This document shows positions 46,151 through 56,530 of a stretch of DNA of 60,000 nucleotides, one piece after another; positions within the stretch are counted from its first letter, which is position 1; each line of letters begins with the position of its first letter. Both the position numbers and the translations under genes were made by a program. The notes under the pieces were generated by a model. The model made no database searches and had not been told where the DNA came from. It worked only from the letters and a program-made list of their open reading frames with translations. The DNA is from Cristatella mucedo (lineage: Eukaryota; Bryozoa; Phylactolaemata; Cristatellidae): NCBI GenBank assembly GCA_009760855.2, contig WPIO01000044.1, forward strand, positions 1,871,393-1,931,392, written 5' to 3'.

Positions 46151-47079
46151 CCTGAAGTTGGATTATTCAAGAACGGACAAAATATTATTTTGTAATATTT
46201 AATATGCCATGTGACCAGGCTAAAACAAAGCACAAGCTATCGTCTCAAGCACGAATCCTAGTTATACAATACTTAAAAAAAAACTTTAAAGAGTTCGCAG
46301 AGTGATCGCCGAAGAATCTTCCAAAGGCACTGCACGGTGCTAGCTGGACAACCTCTTGAGTCCCGATAGGATTCAATTTAAATGGAAATTGAAGCTGTTT
46401 GAGTGCTATGTTTTAGCACTAGCCTTTTGCTAAGAATTGGATTCGAACTTTGGGGTCTGCAGCTCCATAATCGCCATCGTCAAGATGCTCATGAGAAAAT
46501 AATTTAAACCAATGCCATCAAGGTCCGCAGGTTGGTTTTTCCAATCGTATCAGCAGGTCCTTATGTGCATTAGCTTTCTCAAAGCTGCTTTGAAATAGGT
46601 ACAATCCGTCGTACATTTTGTAATGGCTTATATAGTTTCCCACTCACGCGTAGATATCCGTAGAGTGCTAAAGCTGAAACCTTGCTACAAACGTGCTGAG
46701 CGACGTCTACGGCAGGTTAAGTAAGGTTGGTGGTGCAGTAACCAGCAGAGCCAGCTGAAAAAGCTCAGTAGCGAGCCGTAGCCTTGACCCAGCAATACGC
46801 TCTACAAGACAGAGCAGCAGTTTCTCGCTCCTGAATGAGTTGAATTTCTGTTTCGCGAAGTTTTCGTCTTTGTTTTCGCATCTTCTACGGCACGATGTTT
46901 CCTGCAATGGTTAGACGCCATTTTATGAACTGTCGAAACATCAATGTATGCTAGGGTATGTTGGTAACCATTCTGGTATGCTGATAACCATTGCTCCATC
47001 AAACTCCAACACAGCTATTCCAATAAACTTACTCGTCCAGTCATTTAAACTACGAGGCAAATAGAAAAGCCAAAAAGCT
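46151..47079. other. No gene recognised
   Basis: GGATTCGAACTTTGG at 46439 is compatible with a B-box but has no convincing SINE body. Minus frames at 46707-47002 have no motifs. Confidence 0.35.
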
Positions 47080-47160
47080 GTGTAAAATAATAATAATATT
47101 AATACGTTTGTTATTGGACCCTGATCAGAGAATTCGTTCGATTTCTAGACAGTCAAAAAA
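47080..47160 (-). mobile_element. LINE tail fragment, old
   Basis: An AAT-rich tail followed by GACCCTGATCAGAGAATTCG, a degraded version of the LINE hairpin region. Confidence 0.5.
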
Positions 47161-48319
47161 TCTTCTACAAAGGAAGTGTTACGCCGAAGGCTCGGCGGAG
47201 TAGTCGTAACCAGCTGCTTACCGAGCGGCGTAACCTGCCGCCGAATGCAGTTCGGTGCGCGTCTGCGCCCAATTAGAGTCGTCGACGAAATGCGTAGCGA
47301 AGTCGCCACGAAATGGGCGTTTCTGGTGCTGACCTACTTACCGCTACTAACGGGGTCGTGAGTCCGCCACTTGAATTAAGAAGAGTCAAAAATAGGGTAT
47401 TTTATTGAGCTTTATTCGCAAGCGCACAATGTCGAGGCGCGTATCGCTCAGTTTTATCTAAACACTCCTCGAAGGCTCTCAACAGCACAAGCACTTTTGC
47501 GGGGAAATACGTCCCTTAGGCTTTACTTACGGCCTTACTTAGGCTTGACTTACTTTAATTATACTTACGTCTATTGTGGGGAATGACCCAAATAAAACGA
47601 AGGAGCCCGAACCGAAGCCGAACCGGAGCCCCTGATTGAAGAGCTAGGGCTCCGCTTTCACCGTGAAGGCAGGAATACCTCCCTTCCACGCTACCTCAAA
47701 TACGACCATAATCGGCGGCGTCCACCGAATCCTCCTAGCGCTGTCTCGTCCAGTCTCGTCAATTGCCTACGACGCCTTCCTCTCTCGCTTTCAGAGAAAC
47801 GAGTCCGACGGCGTCGAAGCGAAGCCGAAGAGTGAGAGAGCAGGAGCCGAACAAAAGACCCGTAGCGAGCTTCGCTCGACTGTAAAATACCTAGCAGAGA
47901 CCACGGTGCGAGAGCTTAGTGGTAACGGGCCCGGCACCGTGGGCAATTACGGTAAGGAACGAATACCGTCGCTTGGCCACCGGATGGGCAACCTAGTCCA
48001 GCTTGAATGCCAAAAAGGTTCCAGACGAGTTCTTTGTGGACAGAGTTATGGCCGAGGTTGACAGGCCAGCCAACATCAATCAGCCGCCCCAGCGGCTAGC
48101 AGACCAATTCTAAAGGCTGAATTGCCACCCCTGTTCCCAGAGTTTCCCGACTCGCTCTTAAGCTCTTGCTCTCTCACCGCACTGGCGCTTCTCTCTGGCT
48201 CACTGCTCCAGGACAAAAGAGTTTTTCCCGCCGAGCAGTTCTTGTTTGCTCTAAAATTAGGCCACGGCTAGCTCGGCGATACAGAAGCATGATCGAATTT
48301 CGAGTGATAGCTCAATGAC
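47161..48319. other. GC-richer unique stretch, origin unknown
   Basis: It starts TGTTACGCCGAAGGC and is richer in CpG than its surroundings. A plus frame is open at 47663-48061 (132 codons) but has no recognisable domain and is Arg/Ser/Glu-rich. TG at the start and a GGGTATTTTATTGAGC section hint at an LTR, but I found no matching second LTR, primer site or polyprotein. Confidence 0.3.
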
Positions 48320-48563
48320 AACAAGAATAATAATAATAATAATAATAATTCACTTGATAAAGCGCCATCAGAGAACTTAATCTCTCTCTAGGCGCTTTAC
48401 ATTTGCTGCAAAGTGAAATGCAATTGAATGGTAAGTAAAATCATGCTTGAAAAACAAACAAAATGAATAATATGGTTAGGGGTGACATGCACAGGGTCAG
48501 CATGCAAATGTAGTTAGTGGCAGCATGCACAGTGTCAGCACCCATAAGCACATCAAGGACGAA

Positions 48564-49049
48564 TCACAGGGACCCACTAAATGCTGTCCTAAATAGGTGT
48601 GTTTTTAGGTTCCTTTTAAATGTGGTCAGGTCAGGGGATGTTCTGACGCAGGTCGGGACGGAGTTCCAGGCTGTGGGAGCATCCAAGCTAAATGCATGGT
48701 CTCCAAAGGATTCGAGGTTTGTACGAGGTATTTCTAGACTGTTGGATTCCAAAAAGCAGGTGGTACGATGCTTGGCCTGATGGGGTAGTATATCTGACAG
48801 ATAGGCTGGAGCCATAGAATGAAGGGACCTAAAAGTGAGCGAAAAAACCTTGAAGTCAATCCGTTGCTTGACTGGTAGCCAGTGCAGGTCGGCGAGAAGT
48901 GGAGTAATGCGGCAACTGCGATGCTCACGACAGACAAGTCTAGCTGCCGAGTTTTGCACCAGCTGCAATCGCCTGATCGCACATGCTGGTAGACCAGTAA
49001 GCAGGGAGTTGCAGAAGTCGAGACGGGATGTCACGAATGCATGGACCAA
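48564..49049 (-). pseudogene. LINE protein, C-terminal domain (frame-shifted from the RT)
   Basis: 161 codons from VHAFVTSRLDFCNSLLTG to the natural stop FRTAFSGSL. It is out of frame with the reverse transcriptase upstream, because one base is missing near 49075 compared with other copies (AAGCCGAATTTT instead of AAGCCCGAATTTT). The domain has no enzymatic motif and is probably the RNA-binding or thumb extension of the L2/CR1 protein. Confidence 0.85.
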
Positions 49050-49069
49050 CTTAGATGTGGTATCTTTAT

Positions 49070-50365
49070 CTAAAGAAGCCGAATTTTAGCAATGTTATGA
49101 AGCTGAATATAGGCGGATTTCACTGTGGAGCTGATATGGTCGTCTAACGAGAGGATGCTTTGGAATATGAGACATAGATATCGAGCTGATTCAACAGAAG
49201 ATATGCTGGCAGAGCCAATTTTGAGAGTCAACCTTCCCAATCTCTGCATCACACTGGGTTTGCCCATAACTAGTAAGTTAGTTTTATCATCGTTTAGTTT
49301 TAGAAAATTTGCTGCCATCCATGTGCGGATGTCATCAATGCATGCAGCTAGTGAGTTGAGAGAATTTGAGATGCTCGAAGGCTGGGAGAGATCAAAGCAA
49401 AGGTACAACTGAGTGTCATCTGCATAGAAGTGAAAGCCTAGATTGTGCTTGGCAATCACATCAGCAAGAGGTAGAGTATAAACCGTGAAAAGAACCGGAC
49501 CTAGCACTGAGCCCTGAGGTAATCTATATTTCAGAGGTACTTCAGATGATCTTTGTCTATTCACGTCAATACTCTGGAGTCTCCCACTGAGATAGGACCT
49601 GAACCACTGCAGAGCAGTGCCAGTGATGCCCAGGCGAGATGAGAGGCGCTCTAGAAGAACTTTGTGATCGATGGTATCAAAAGCTGCCGAAAGATCGAGC
49701 AAAACAAGAAGAGACACTCTACCCATGTCTGCATTCCTAAGTAGGTCGTTGTATACCCTAAGCAATGCTGACTCTGTAGAGTGATTAGCTCTAAAGCCAG
49801 ACTGGAACTTACTAGCAAGGTGTGAGGTTTCGATATACGAGTTCAGCTGGTGTGCCACGACCCGTTCCAATGTCTTTGATAAGAAAGGTAAAAGGGAAAC
49901 TGGGCGGTAGTTGCTTAAGTTCTCTTGGTCTAGTGTAGCTTTCTTGAGAAGTGGCCTGACTACAGCTTTTTTGAAAGGTGCTGGGACAAGAACTGAGGCT
50001 AATGACATATTAATGATGTTAGTTATGCATGGCAGCAGCAGATCAATGCAACGTAGGAGCAGGACAGTGGGAATAGGGTCCAGAGGACTTGTTTTCTTCT
50101 TTGATTGAGATACGAACTTTAGGACTAGATCACTAGTGACCTGCTTAAACGCAGACATTGAGGAGCAGCCAGGAACCGAGGAACAGCATTCTAGTGGGGA
50201 GGTTGTCATCGCAGGGATGGATTCCCTGATCTTGTCTATCTTCTGCACAAAGAATCGAGAGAGGCGATCGGCTAGATCATCATTAGGATCATCAGGTAAG
50301 GAGCTAATCTGGGAACGGTTGAGGAGATGGTTTACTGTCGACATCAGCATTTCTGGATTGTGCAT
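49070..50365 (-). CDS. LINE reverse transcriptase domain, 431 codons open
   Basis: Copies LINE RNA into the target site (target-primed reverse transcription). Visible boxes are SNYRPVSLLPFLSK at residues 151-164, LLDLSAAFDTIDH with the first catalytic Asp at about 222-234, LPQGSVLGP at 282-290, and FHFYADDTQLY with the catalytic pair at 312-322. [18 protein letters not shown] follows. The three catalytic aspartates are all kept. The GVPQGS element is changed to RLPQGS. The frame is joined to neither the endonuclease upstream nor the C-terminal domain downstream, because of frameshifts. No host promoter is expected. It is the most complete polymerase domain in the window. Confidence 0.9.
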   Translation of the reverse strand: MHNPEMLMSTVNHLLNRSQISSLPDDPNDDLADRLSRFFVQKIDKIRESIPAMTTSPLECCSSVPGCSSMSAFKQVTSDLVLKFVSQSKKKTSPLDPIPTVLLLRCIDLLLPCITNIINMSLASVLVPAPFKKAVVRPLLKKATLDQENLSNYRPVSLLPFLSKTLERVVAHQLNSYIETSHLASKFQSGFRANHSTESALLRVYNDLLRNADMGRVSLLVLLDLSAAFDTIDHKVLLERLSSRLGITGTALQWFRSYLSGRLQSIDVNRQRSSEVPLKYRLPQGSVLGPVLFTVYTLPLADVIAKHNLGFHFYADDTQLYLCFDLSQPSSISNSLNSLAACIDDIRTWMAANFLKLNDDKTNLLVMGKPSVMQRLGRLTLKIGSASISSVESARYLCLIFQSILSLDDHISSTVKSAYIQLHNIAKIRLL

Positions 50366-50515
50366 CTGTGATTCAACAATGTTTTTTATAGAAGCTAGAC
50401 TTGGCCTTTGCTAGGATCGATTGGTACGACCTACAGTAGTCTTCATATGCCTGTCGATGGACAGTTAGTCCGGATCTTTTGTATGCTTTTTCAAGCTTTC
50501 GTTTAGTAGACTTGG

Positions 50516-50899
50516 CTAGTTTAATGTCTGTGGTAAACCATAGGTCGTCTGGGCGGGGCGCACAGTGTGCTTTGTCAGAGGTGCAAACTCGTCGAGCGTG
50601 TCAACTAGTGTCGTGTTGTAGCTATCTACCAATGATGACAGATCGGAGGGAGGATTGAGTAGCAGAGGTGAAGCAGATAGTCTCGCACGGACAGCATCGA
50701 TGTCAAGGGTCTTGAGGTTTCGCGATTCACAGGTTATTCTAGAGAAGGATGTGGGCACACACTGTAGATTGGATGAGATCTGCATGTGGTTAGATAAGCA
50801 GGATTTGGTAATAATTGGTGATGACAAAGTGCAGTTATCTGAGAAAATCTGGTCGAGTGTGTGACCCTTTGTGGGTAGGGCCATGCACATGAGCCACAA
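50516..50899 (-). pseudogene. LINE endonuclease C-terminal end and linker
   Basis: THEMIS-like similarity is absent; this is LINE. KGHTLDQIFSDN matches the endonuclease block T-x-x-G-H-x-L-D-x-[IV]-F. The following CLSNHMQI corresponds to the catalytic S-D-H, with Asp changed to Asn. The linker (LDIDAVRARLSASPLL) follows and the frame is lost near 50516, before the reverse transcriptase. The changed Asp would disable DNA nicking. Confidence 0.75.
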
Positions 50900-51113
50900 G
50901 AGACAATGAGTCAGTCAATGCACGAAATTCGGTGCTGAAAGCGTCAGATAAGTTATCAAAGTGAACGTTGAAATCACCCATAACGAGGAAGGATCGATTT
51001 CTTGCACACAGAATCGAAATGAGATCGGAGAAATCTGAGATAAAGGAGGATTTTTTACCTTGTGGGTGATAGAGTACTGCCACTATCGGTAGCTTGTTTT
51101 CGGGTGAGACCAA
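50835..51113 (-). pseudogene. LINE endonuclease, central part
   Basis: LPIVAVLYHPQGKKSSF and SFLVMGDFNVHFDN match the YRPP/Q and GDFN blocks of apurinic-type LINE endonucleases. The GDFN Asp and Asn are kept. The frame is shifted relative to both neighbours. Confidence 0.82.
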
Positions 51114-51131
51114 GACAATTGATTCAAAAGA

Positions 51132-51683
51132 CTACTTCGAGGGTACCACAAATGGCTTGAAGTTGAATTTCGAGCGCACGACAATAGCAACTCCACCTCC
51201 AGTTTTGATTGATTTAGGGGTGTGAAAGAACGAGAAACCAGATGGAGTTTCGTCTTTAATTGTCGGGCAATTTATCGATTTCAGCCAAGTTTCAGTTAGG
51301 GCAAGCAGGTCGATACCATTTTCAGAAATAAGGTCGCTTATTACTAGAGGTTTATTGCATATTGAGCGAGGACTCCAAAGGCAAGCGTTAAGTCTGGCCG
51401 ATGGGGTTACAACAGGCTTGATGACCACTAAGTTTGAGGAATTTACAGTGACGCATGTGGGAGAGCGTGCTGAGCGGTTCGAGACAATACTAGGAATACC
51501 GAACGAGCGGGTACTCAGCTCGCAGTTCCAGCCCAACGAGCGGCGTCTGAGCTGGCGGTTCCGGCCACCGCGGCGGCTAAGGGGTGCTTTTCTTTTGTTA
51601 ATGCATAGATCATGAATCTTAGCTGAATAATGCTGTTCCTCGGTTCCTGGCTGCACCTCAATGTCTGCATTTGAGCAGGTCAC
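51132..51683 (-). pseudogene. LINE endonuclease, N-terminal part
   Basis: From about residue 22 it belongs to the minus copy. A basic leader (KRKAPLSRRGGRNRQLRRRS) precedes LNACLWSPRSICNKP, which corresponds to the first catalytic Asn region. LLALTETWL (catalytic Glu) and TGGGVAIVVR follow. The first 20 or so residues are antisense of the adjoining plus copy, so this start is artificial. A frame break lies at 51132. Confidence 0.82.
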
Positions 51684-53497
51684 CAGTGATCTAGTCCTAA
51701 AGTTCGTATCTCAATCAAAGAAGACAACAAGTCCTCTGGACCCTATTCCCACTGTCCTGCTCCTACGTTGCATTGATCTGCTGCTGCCATGCATAACTAA
51801 CATCATTAATATGTCATTAGCCTCTGGTCATGTCCCAGCACCTTTCAAAAAAGCTGTAGTCAGGCCACTTCTCAAGAAAGCTACACTAGACCAAGAGAAC
51901 TTAAACAACTACCGCCCAGTCTCCCTTCTACCATTCCTATCAAAGACACTGGAACGGGTCGTGGTGGACCAGCTGAACTCATATATCGAAACCTCACACC
52001 TTGCTTGTAAGTTCCACTCTGGCTTTAGAGCTAATCACTCCACATAGTAAGCATTGCTTAGGGTATACAACGACCTACTTAGGAATGCAGGGTAGAGTTA
52101 AGTGTCGGTAGAGTGTCTCTGCTTGTTTTGATCGATCTCTCGGCAGCTTTTGACACCATCGATCACAAAGTTCTTCTAGAGCGCCTCTCATCTCGCCTGG
52201 GCATCACTGGCACTGCTCTGCAGTGGTTCAGGTCCTATCTCAGTGGGAGACTCCAGAGTATTGACGTGAATAGACAAAGATCATCTGAAGTACCTCTGAA
52301 ATATGGAGTACCTCAGGGCTCCGTGGTAGGTTTGGTTCTTTTCTCGGTTTACACTTTCCCTCTTGATGATGTGATTGCCAAGCACAATCTAGGCTTTCAC
52401 TTCTATGCGGATGACACTCAGTTGTACCTTTGCTTTGATCTCTCCCAGCCTTCGAGCACCTCAAATTCTCTCAACTCACTAGCTGCATGCATTGATGACA
52501 TCCGCACATGGATGGCAGCAAATTTTCTAAAACTAAACGATGATGAAACTAACTTACTAGTTATGGGCAAACCCAGTGTGATGCAGAGATTGGAAAGGCT
52601 GACTCTCAAAATTGGCTCTGCCAGCATATCACCGGTTAAATCAGCTCGAAATCTAGGTGTCATATTCCAAAGCGACCTCTCGTTAGACGACCATATCATC
52701 TCCACAGTCAGATCTGCCTATTTTCAGCTTCATAACATTGCTAAAATTCGGGCTTCTTTAGATAAGGATACCACATCTAAGTTGGTCCATGCATTCGTGA
52801 CATCCCGTCTCGACTTCTGAAACTCACTGCTTACTGGCCTACCAGCATGTGCGATCAGGCGATTGCAGCTGGTGCAAAACTCGGCAGCTAGACTTGTCTG
52901 TCGTGAGCATCGCAGTTGCCGCATTACTCCACTTCTCGCCGACCTGCACTGGCTACCAGTCAAGCAACGGATTGACTTCAAGGTTTTTTCGCTCACGTTT
53001 AGGTCCCTTCATTCTATGGCTCCAGCCTATCTGTCAGATATACTACCCCATCAGGCCAAACATCCTACCACCCGCTTTTCGGAATCCAGCAGTCTAGAAA
53101 TACCTCGTACAAACCTTAAATCCTTTGGAGACCGTGCATTTAGTTCGTATGCTCCCACAGCCTGGAACTCCGTCCCGACCTGCGTCAGAACATCCCCCGA
53201 CCTGACCACATTTAAAAGGAACCTAAAAACACACCTATTTAGGACAGCATTTAGTGGGTCCCTGTGATTCGTCCTTGATGTGCTTATGGGTGCTGACACT
53301 GTGCATGCTGCCACTAACCACATTCGCATGCTGACCCTGTGCATGTCACCTCTAATCATAATATTCATTTTGTTTGTTTTTCAGGCATGATTTTACTTAC
53401 CATTCGATTGCATTTCAATTTGCAGCAAATGTAAAGCGCCTAGACAGAGATAAAGTTCTCTGAGGGTGCCTTGTCAAGTGCATTATTATTATTATCA
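51623..53497 (+). mobile_element. LINE copy head to head with the longest copy
   Basis: It begins at GCTGTTCCTCGGTTCCTGGC, in the linker before the reverse transcriptase, and runs to the hairpin and tail at 53497. Bases 51627-53497 are the inverted equivalent of about 50185-48324 in the neighbouring copy, with protein-level identity above 90 percent by eye. Confidence 0.92.
51661..53267 (+). pseudogene. LINE reverse transcriptase and C-terminal domain with stops
   Basis: The frame reads MSAFEQVTSDLVLKFVSQSK, NYRPVSLLPFLSKTLE and FRANHST, then a stop at about 52046. A small indel near 52090 follows. It reads on through LIDLSAAFDTIDHKVLLERL, GVPQGSVVGLVLFSV and [15 protein letters not shown] to a stop at 52818, where TGC (Cys) has become TGA. 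After that it is in frame to the natural end FRTAFSGSL at 53267. All three catalytic aspartates are present. Two stops, one indel and the lack of an endonuclease make it non-functional. Confidence 0.88.
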
Positions 53498-53499
53498 TT

Positions 53500-54011
53500 G
53501 TTAGAGGTGACACGAACAGGGTCAGTAAGCACAGTTTCAGCACTCATTACAACACAGAAGGCGAGTCGCATGGACTCGTTAAATGCTGTAACAAATAAAA
53601 ACGAATTTAGTGTTTTACTAAATGTGGTCAAGTAGGAAGGTTGTGTGACACCAGTCGTAAGTGAGTTCCAGGCTTTGGGAGTTAAGAACTAAAGGCACAG
53701 CCTCCAAAGTATTTGAGATTCGAACTAAGTATAGGTAAACGATTATATTCCAAAAAACTGGTGGTACGATGCTTAGCCTGGATGGTGAAGCTTTGCTTGA
53801 CTAGGTGCAAGTGCAGGTCGGGGAGAAGTGGTGTAATGTGGCAACTGCAACTCACGGCAGACAAGCCTAGCTGCAGAGTTTACACCAGCTGTAAGGGCCT
53901 GATTTCACAGGCCGGTTGACCAGCAAGTAGTGAGTTACAGAAGTCGAGACGGGATGTCATAAATGCATTGACCCATTTAGATGTGGTACCCGGTCTTAAC
54001 CACCCCAAATT
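53500..54011 (-). mobile_element. Old LINE, 3' side of a SINE insertion
   Basis: It has the 3' UTR (ACACGAACAGGGTCAGTAAG) and a degraded C-terminal domain. The tail hairpin is absent at its 3' end, where the plus copy's tail now sits. Confidence 0.82.
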
Positions 54012-54182
54012 TTAGCAATAATAAGTAGCGAAGCGAGCTGCTTTTGCCCAGTGGTTAAAGTGCTCACCCCGATCAAGGTCCGGCTAAGGTTGTGGGCTCC
54101 AGCCCGTGGCACATGAGAAGCGCCTGAATAAAGAATAAGTTTTCTTGGGGCGCAATACAAATACATTTTATTTATTTATTGA
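54012..54182 (+). mobile_element. SINE family 1 copy inside the old LINE
   Basis: It has a head with GCCCAGTGGTTAAAGTGC, a B-box GTGGGCTCCAGCCC, the LINE-type tail GAGAAGCGCCTGAATAAAG to GGGGCGCAATACAAATAC, then TTTATTTATTTATTG. The host LINE continues on both sides, so the SINE came later. Confidence 0.87.
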
Positions 54183-56530
54183 AAAGTAAGCAGACTTGAC
54201 AGTAGAGCTGATATATTTGTCAAATGAAAGGTCACTATGAAACAGAACACCTGGATTGCGTGCAGATTCAGCATGAGCTATGCTGGCAGAGCCTATTGGG
54301 AGCTACACTTGGTTTGCCCATAACTAGTAGGTTAGTTTTATCATCATACAATTTAATGATGTTTGCTGTTATCCATGTGTGGATGCCATCAATACATGCA
54401 GCAAGGAAGTAGAGGGAATTCGACGTGCAGTAGGGCTGGGAAAGATGAAAGCAGAGGTACAATTTTGTGTCACCTGCATAGCAGTGAAAGCCTAGATCTT
54501 GCCTGGAAATCACATCGGCAAGAGGGAGAGTATCAACTGTGAAAAAAACCGGATCAAACACAGAGCCCCGTAGTACTCCACACCTCAGTGGTTCCTCGAA
54601 TGATCTGTGTCCATTCACATCAATACTCTGGAGTCTCTGAGATAGGGACGGAACCATTGCAGTGCAGTGACAATGATTTCCGGGTGCGATGAGAGGCGCC
54701 CAGATACGACATGGTGATCGATAATATCAAATGCTGCCGAAAGATGGAACATAACAAGCAGAGAGACTCTACCTCAATCTTCATTCTAATCAGGACGTAA
54801 TACACCCGAATAACTGCTAACTCTGTTGAGTGACTAGCAAGGTTTGAAGTTTCAATATATGAGTTCAGCTGATCTGGCACGACTCGTTCCAGTGTCTTTA
54901 ATAAGGACCGGTAGAAGAGAGACTGGGTGGAAGTGGCTCAATTTTTCTTGGTCTAGTGTTGTTTTTTTAGTAGTGGCATGACTACAGCCTTTTTGAAGGG
55001 TGCTGGGACATAACCTAAGGCTAATGACATTGTGATGTGTCCGTTATGCAGGGCAGCAGCAGATCTGTGCATCTTAGAAGCAGGACAATGAAAATTGGAT
55101 ATAGAGGACTAGTTAACTTCTTTGATTAGGATATGAACTTCAGGACGATGTCATTAGCGACCTCATTTGATGTAGACATTGAGGTTCTGCATGGAATTTA
55201 GGGACAGGATTACAGGAAGGATGCTGCAACTATAGGGATGGACTCCCTGATATTGTCTGTCTTGTTAACAAAGACGCTAAAGAAGCGATCAGCCATGTTA
55301 TCACAAGAATCACTAGGTAAGAAGCTCACTTGGGAGCGGTTAATGAGATGTCGATCGCAGACATAAGAATTTTTGGATTGTGCATGTCATTCCGAGATGT
55401 TTCTATAAAAGCTAGACTTGACCTTTGCTAAGGTCGATTGGTACGATCTACAGCAATACTCGTTTGCCTGTCGATTGACAGTCAGTTCGGATCTTTTTAT
55501 GCTTTTTCAAGCTTGCATTTTGTAAACCTAGCTAGTTTAATGTTTTTGGCAAACCATCGGCAGTCAGGGCGAGGGTGAACAGTGCACTTAGTCTGAAGTG
55601 AAAAATCATCAAGCATGTCAGACAGTATCGTGTTTTATCAATCTACCAATGGTGACTACCGGAAACAGGATCAAGCAGCAGAGGCCAAGCTGATGTGACA
55701 TGACATGACCCTTGATGTGAATAGAACTATGCACATGAGCCATAAGAGACAGTCAGTCAGTCAGTGCACAAAATTCGGCACTGAAGGCGTCAGATAAGTT
55801 ATCAAAATGAATGTTGAAATTACCGAATAATAGGAAGGATGATTTTTGAAATCACCAATAAAGAGGAAGGATAGATTTCTTGCATACAAAATTGAAATGA
55901 GATCGGAGAAATCTGAGATAAGGAGGACTCGCTACTCGGGGACGATAGACTACAGCCCCTGTGGGTAGGCTGTTCTCAGGTGAACTTATAATAATAGATT
56001 TAAACGCCTGCTTCGAAGGGACTGCAAATGGCTTGAAATTGGGGATGAGCAATTATTAACTACGACTCCATCTCCAGCATGTATTGCTCTAGGAGTATGA
56101 AAGAAGAAGAAGCCTGTCTGTACTGCCTCGGTTTTGGTCAGGAAGTTAACCAATTTTAGCTCGGTTTTGGTCAAGGCGAGCAGGTCGAGGCCTTTTTCAT
56201 AAATAAGCTCGCTTATTAATAGGGGTTTATTGCACATTGAGCTAGAATTCTAAAGACGAGCGTTAGGTTAGGCAGGTGTAGTTATAGCAGGCCTAATGAC
56301 CAAACGTTAGATAAATTTACGGCAACGCCAGAGGGAGAACGAGCTGAGCGGTTCGAGACAATGCTAGGAATACCAAATTAGCGTGTTCTTAGCTTGCAGA
56401 CCTCTTTCCCATGCTAAGCAAGCAGGTTTTCAGCTCGTAGCCTCCTCGTCGGCTCTGGGGTGCTTTTCTTTTGTTTGTGCATAATTCACGGACCTTAGTA
56501 GCAGGAATAACATGTGAGAATGCATGCGAA
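54183..56530 (-). mobile_element. Old LINE, reverse transcriptase to endonuclease and 5' part
   Basis: Antisense holds diverged reverse transcriptase (54268-54880; RCGVLRGSVFDPVFFTVDTL, CYAGDTKLYLCF where YADD is expected), the linker, and endonuclease pieces (55852-56237; LDLLALTKTELK where TETWLK is expected). It extends about 100 bases beyond the 5' limit of the copy at 48320-51622. The catalytic boxes are mutated, and stops and indels are frequent. Confidence 0.83.

Larger units (their letters stand above)
48320..51622 (-). mobile_element. Longest LINE copy: endonuclease, reverse transcriptase, 3' UTR, tail
   Basis: On the minus strand the order is endonuclease (51620-50600), linker, reverse transcriptase (50365-49070), C-terminal domain (49049-48564), 3' UTR with duplicated blocks, hairpin, and an AAT tail at 48326-48350. 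The 5' boundary is at about 51622, where the next copy begins head to head. No ORF1 is seen. This is the L2/CR1-group layout with an apurinic-type endonuclease. At least three frame breaks and altered catalytic residues show that it is inactive. Confidence 0.93.

Noticed and set aside
47161-48260. LTR retrotransposon
   Set aside because: It begins with TGTTACG and is GC-rich, but no second LTR, primer-binding site or gag/pol motif could be found.
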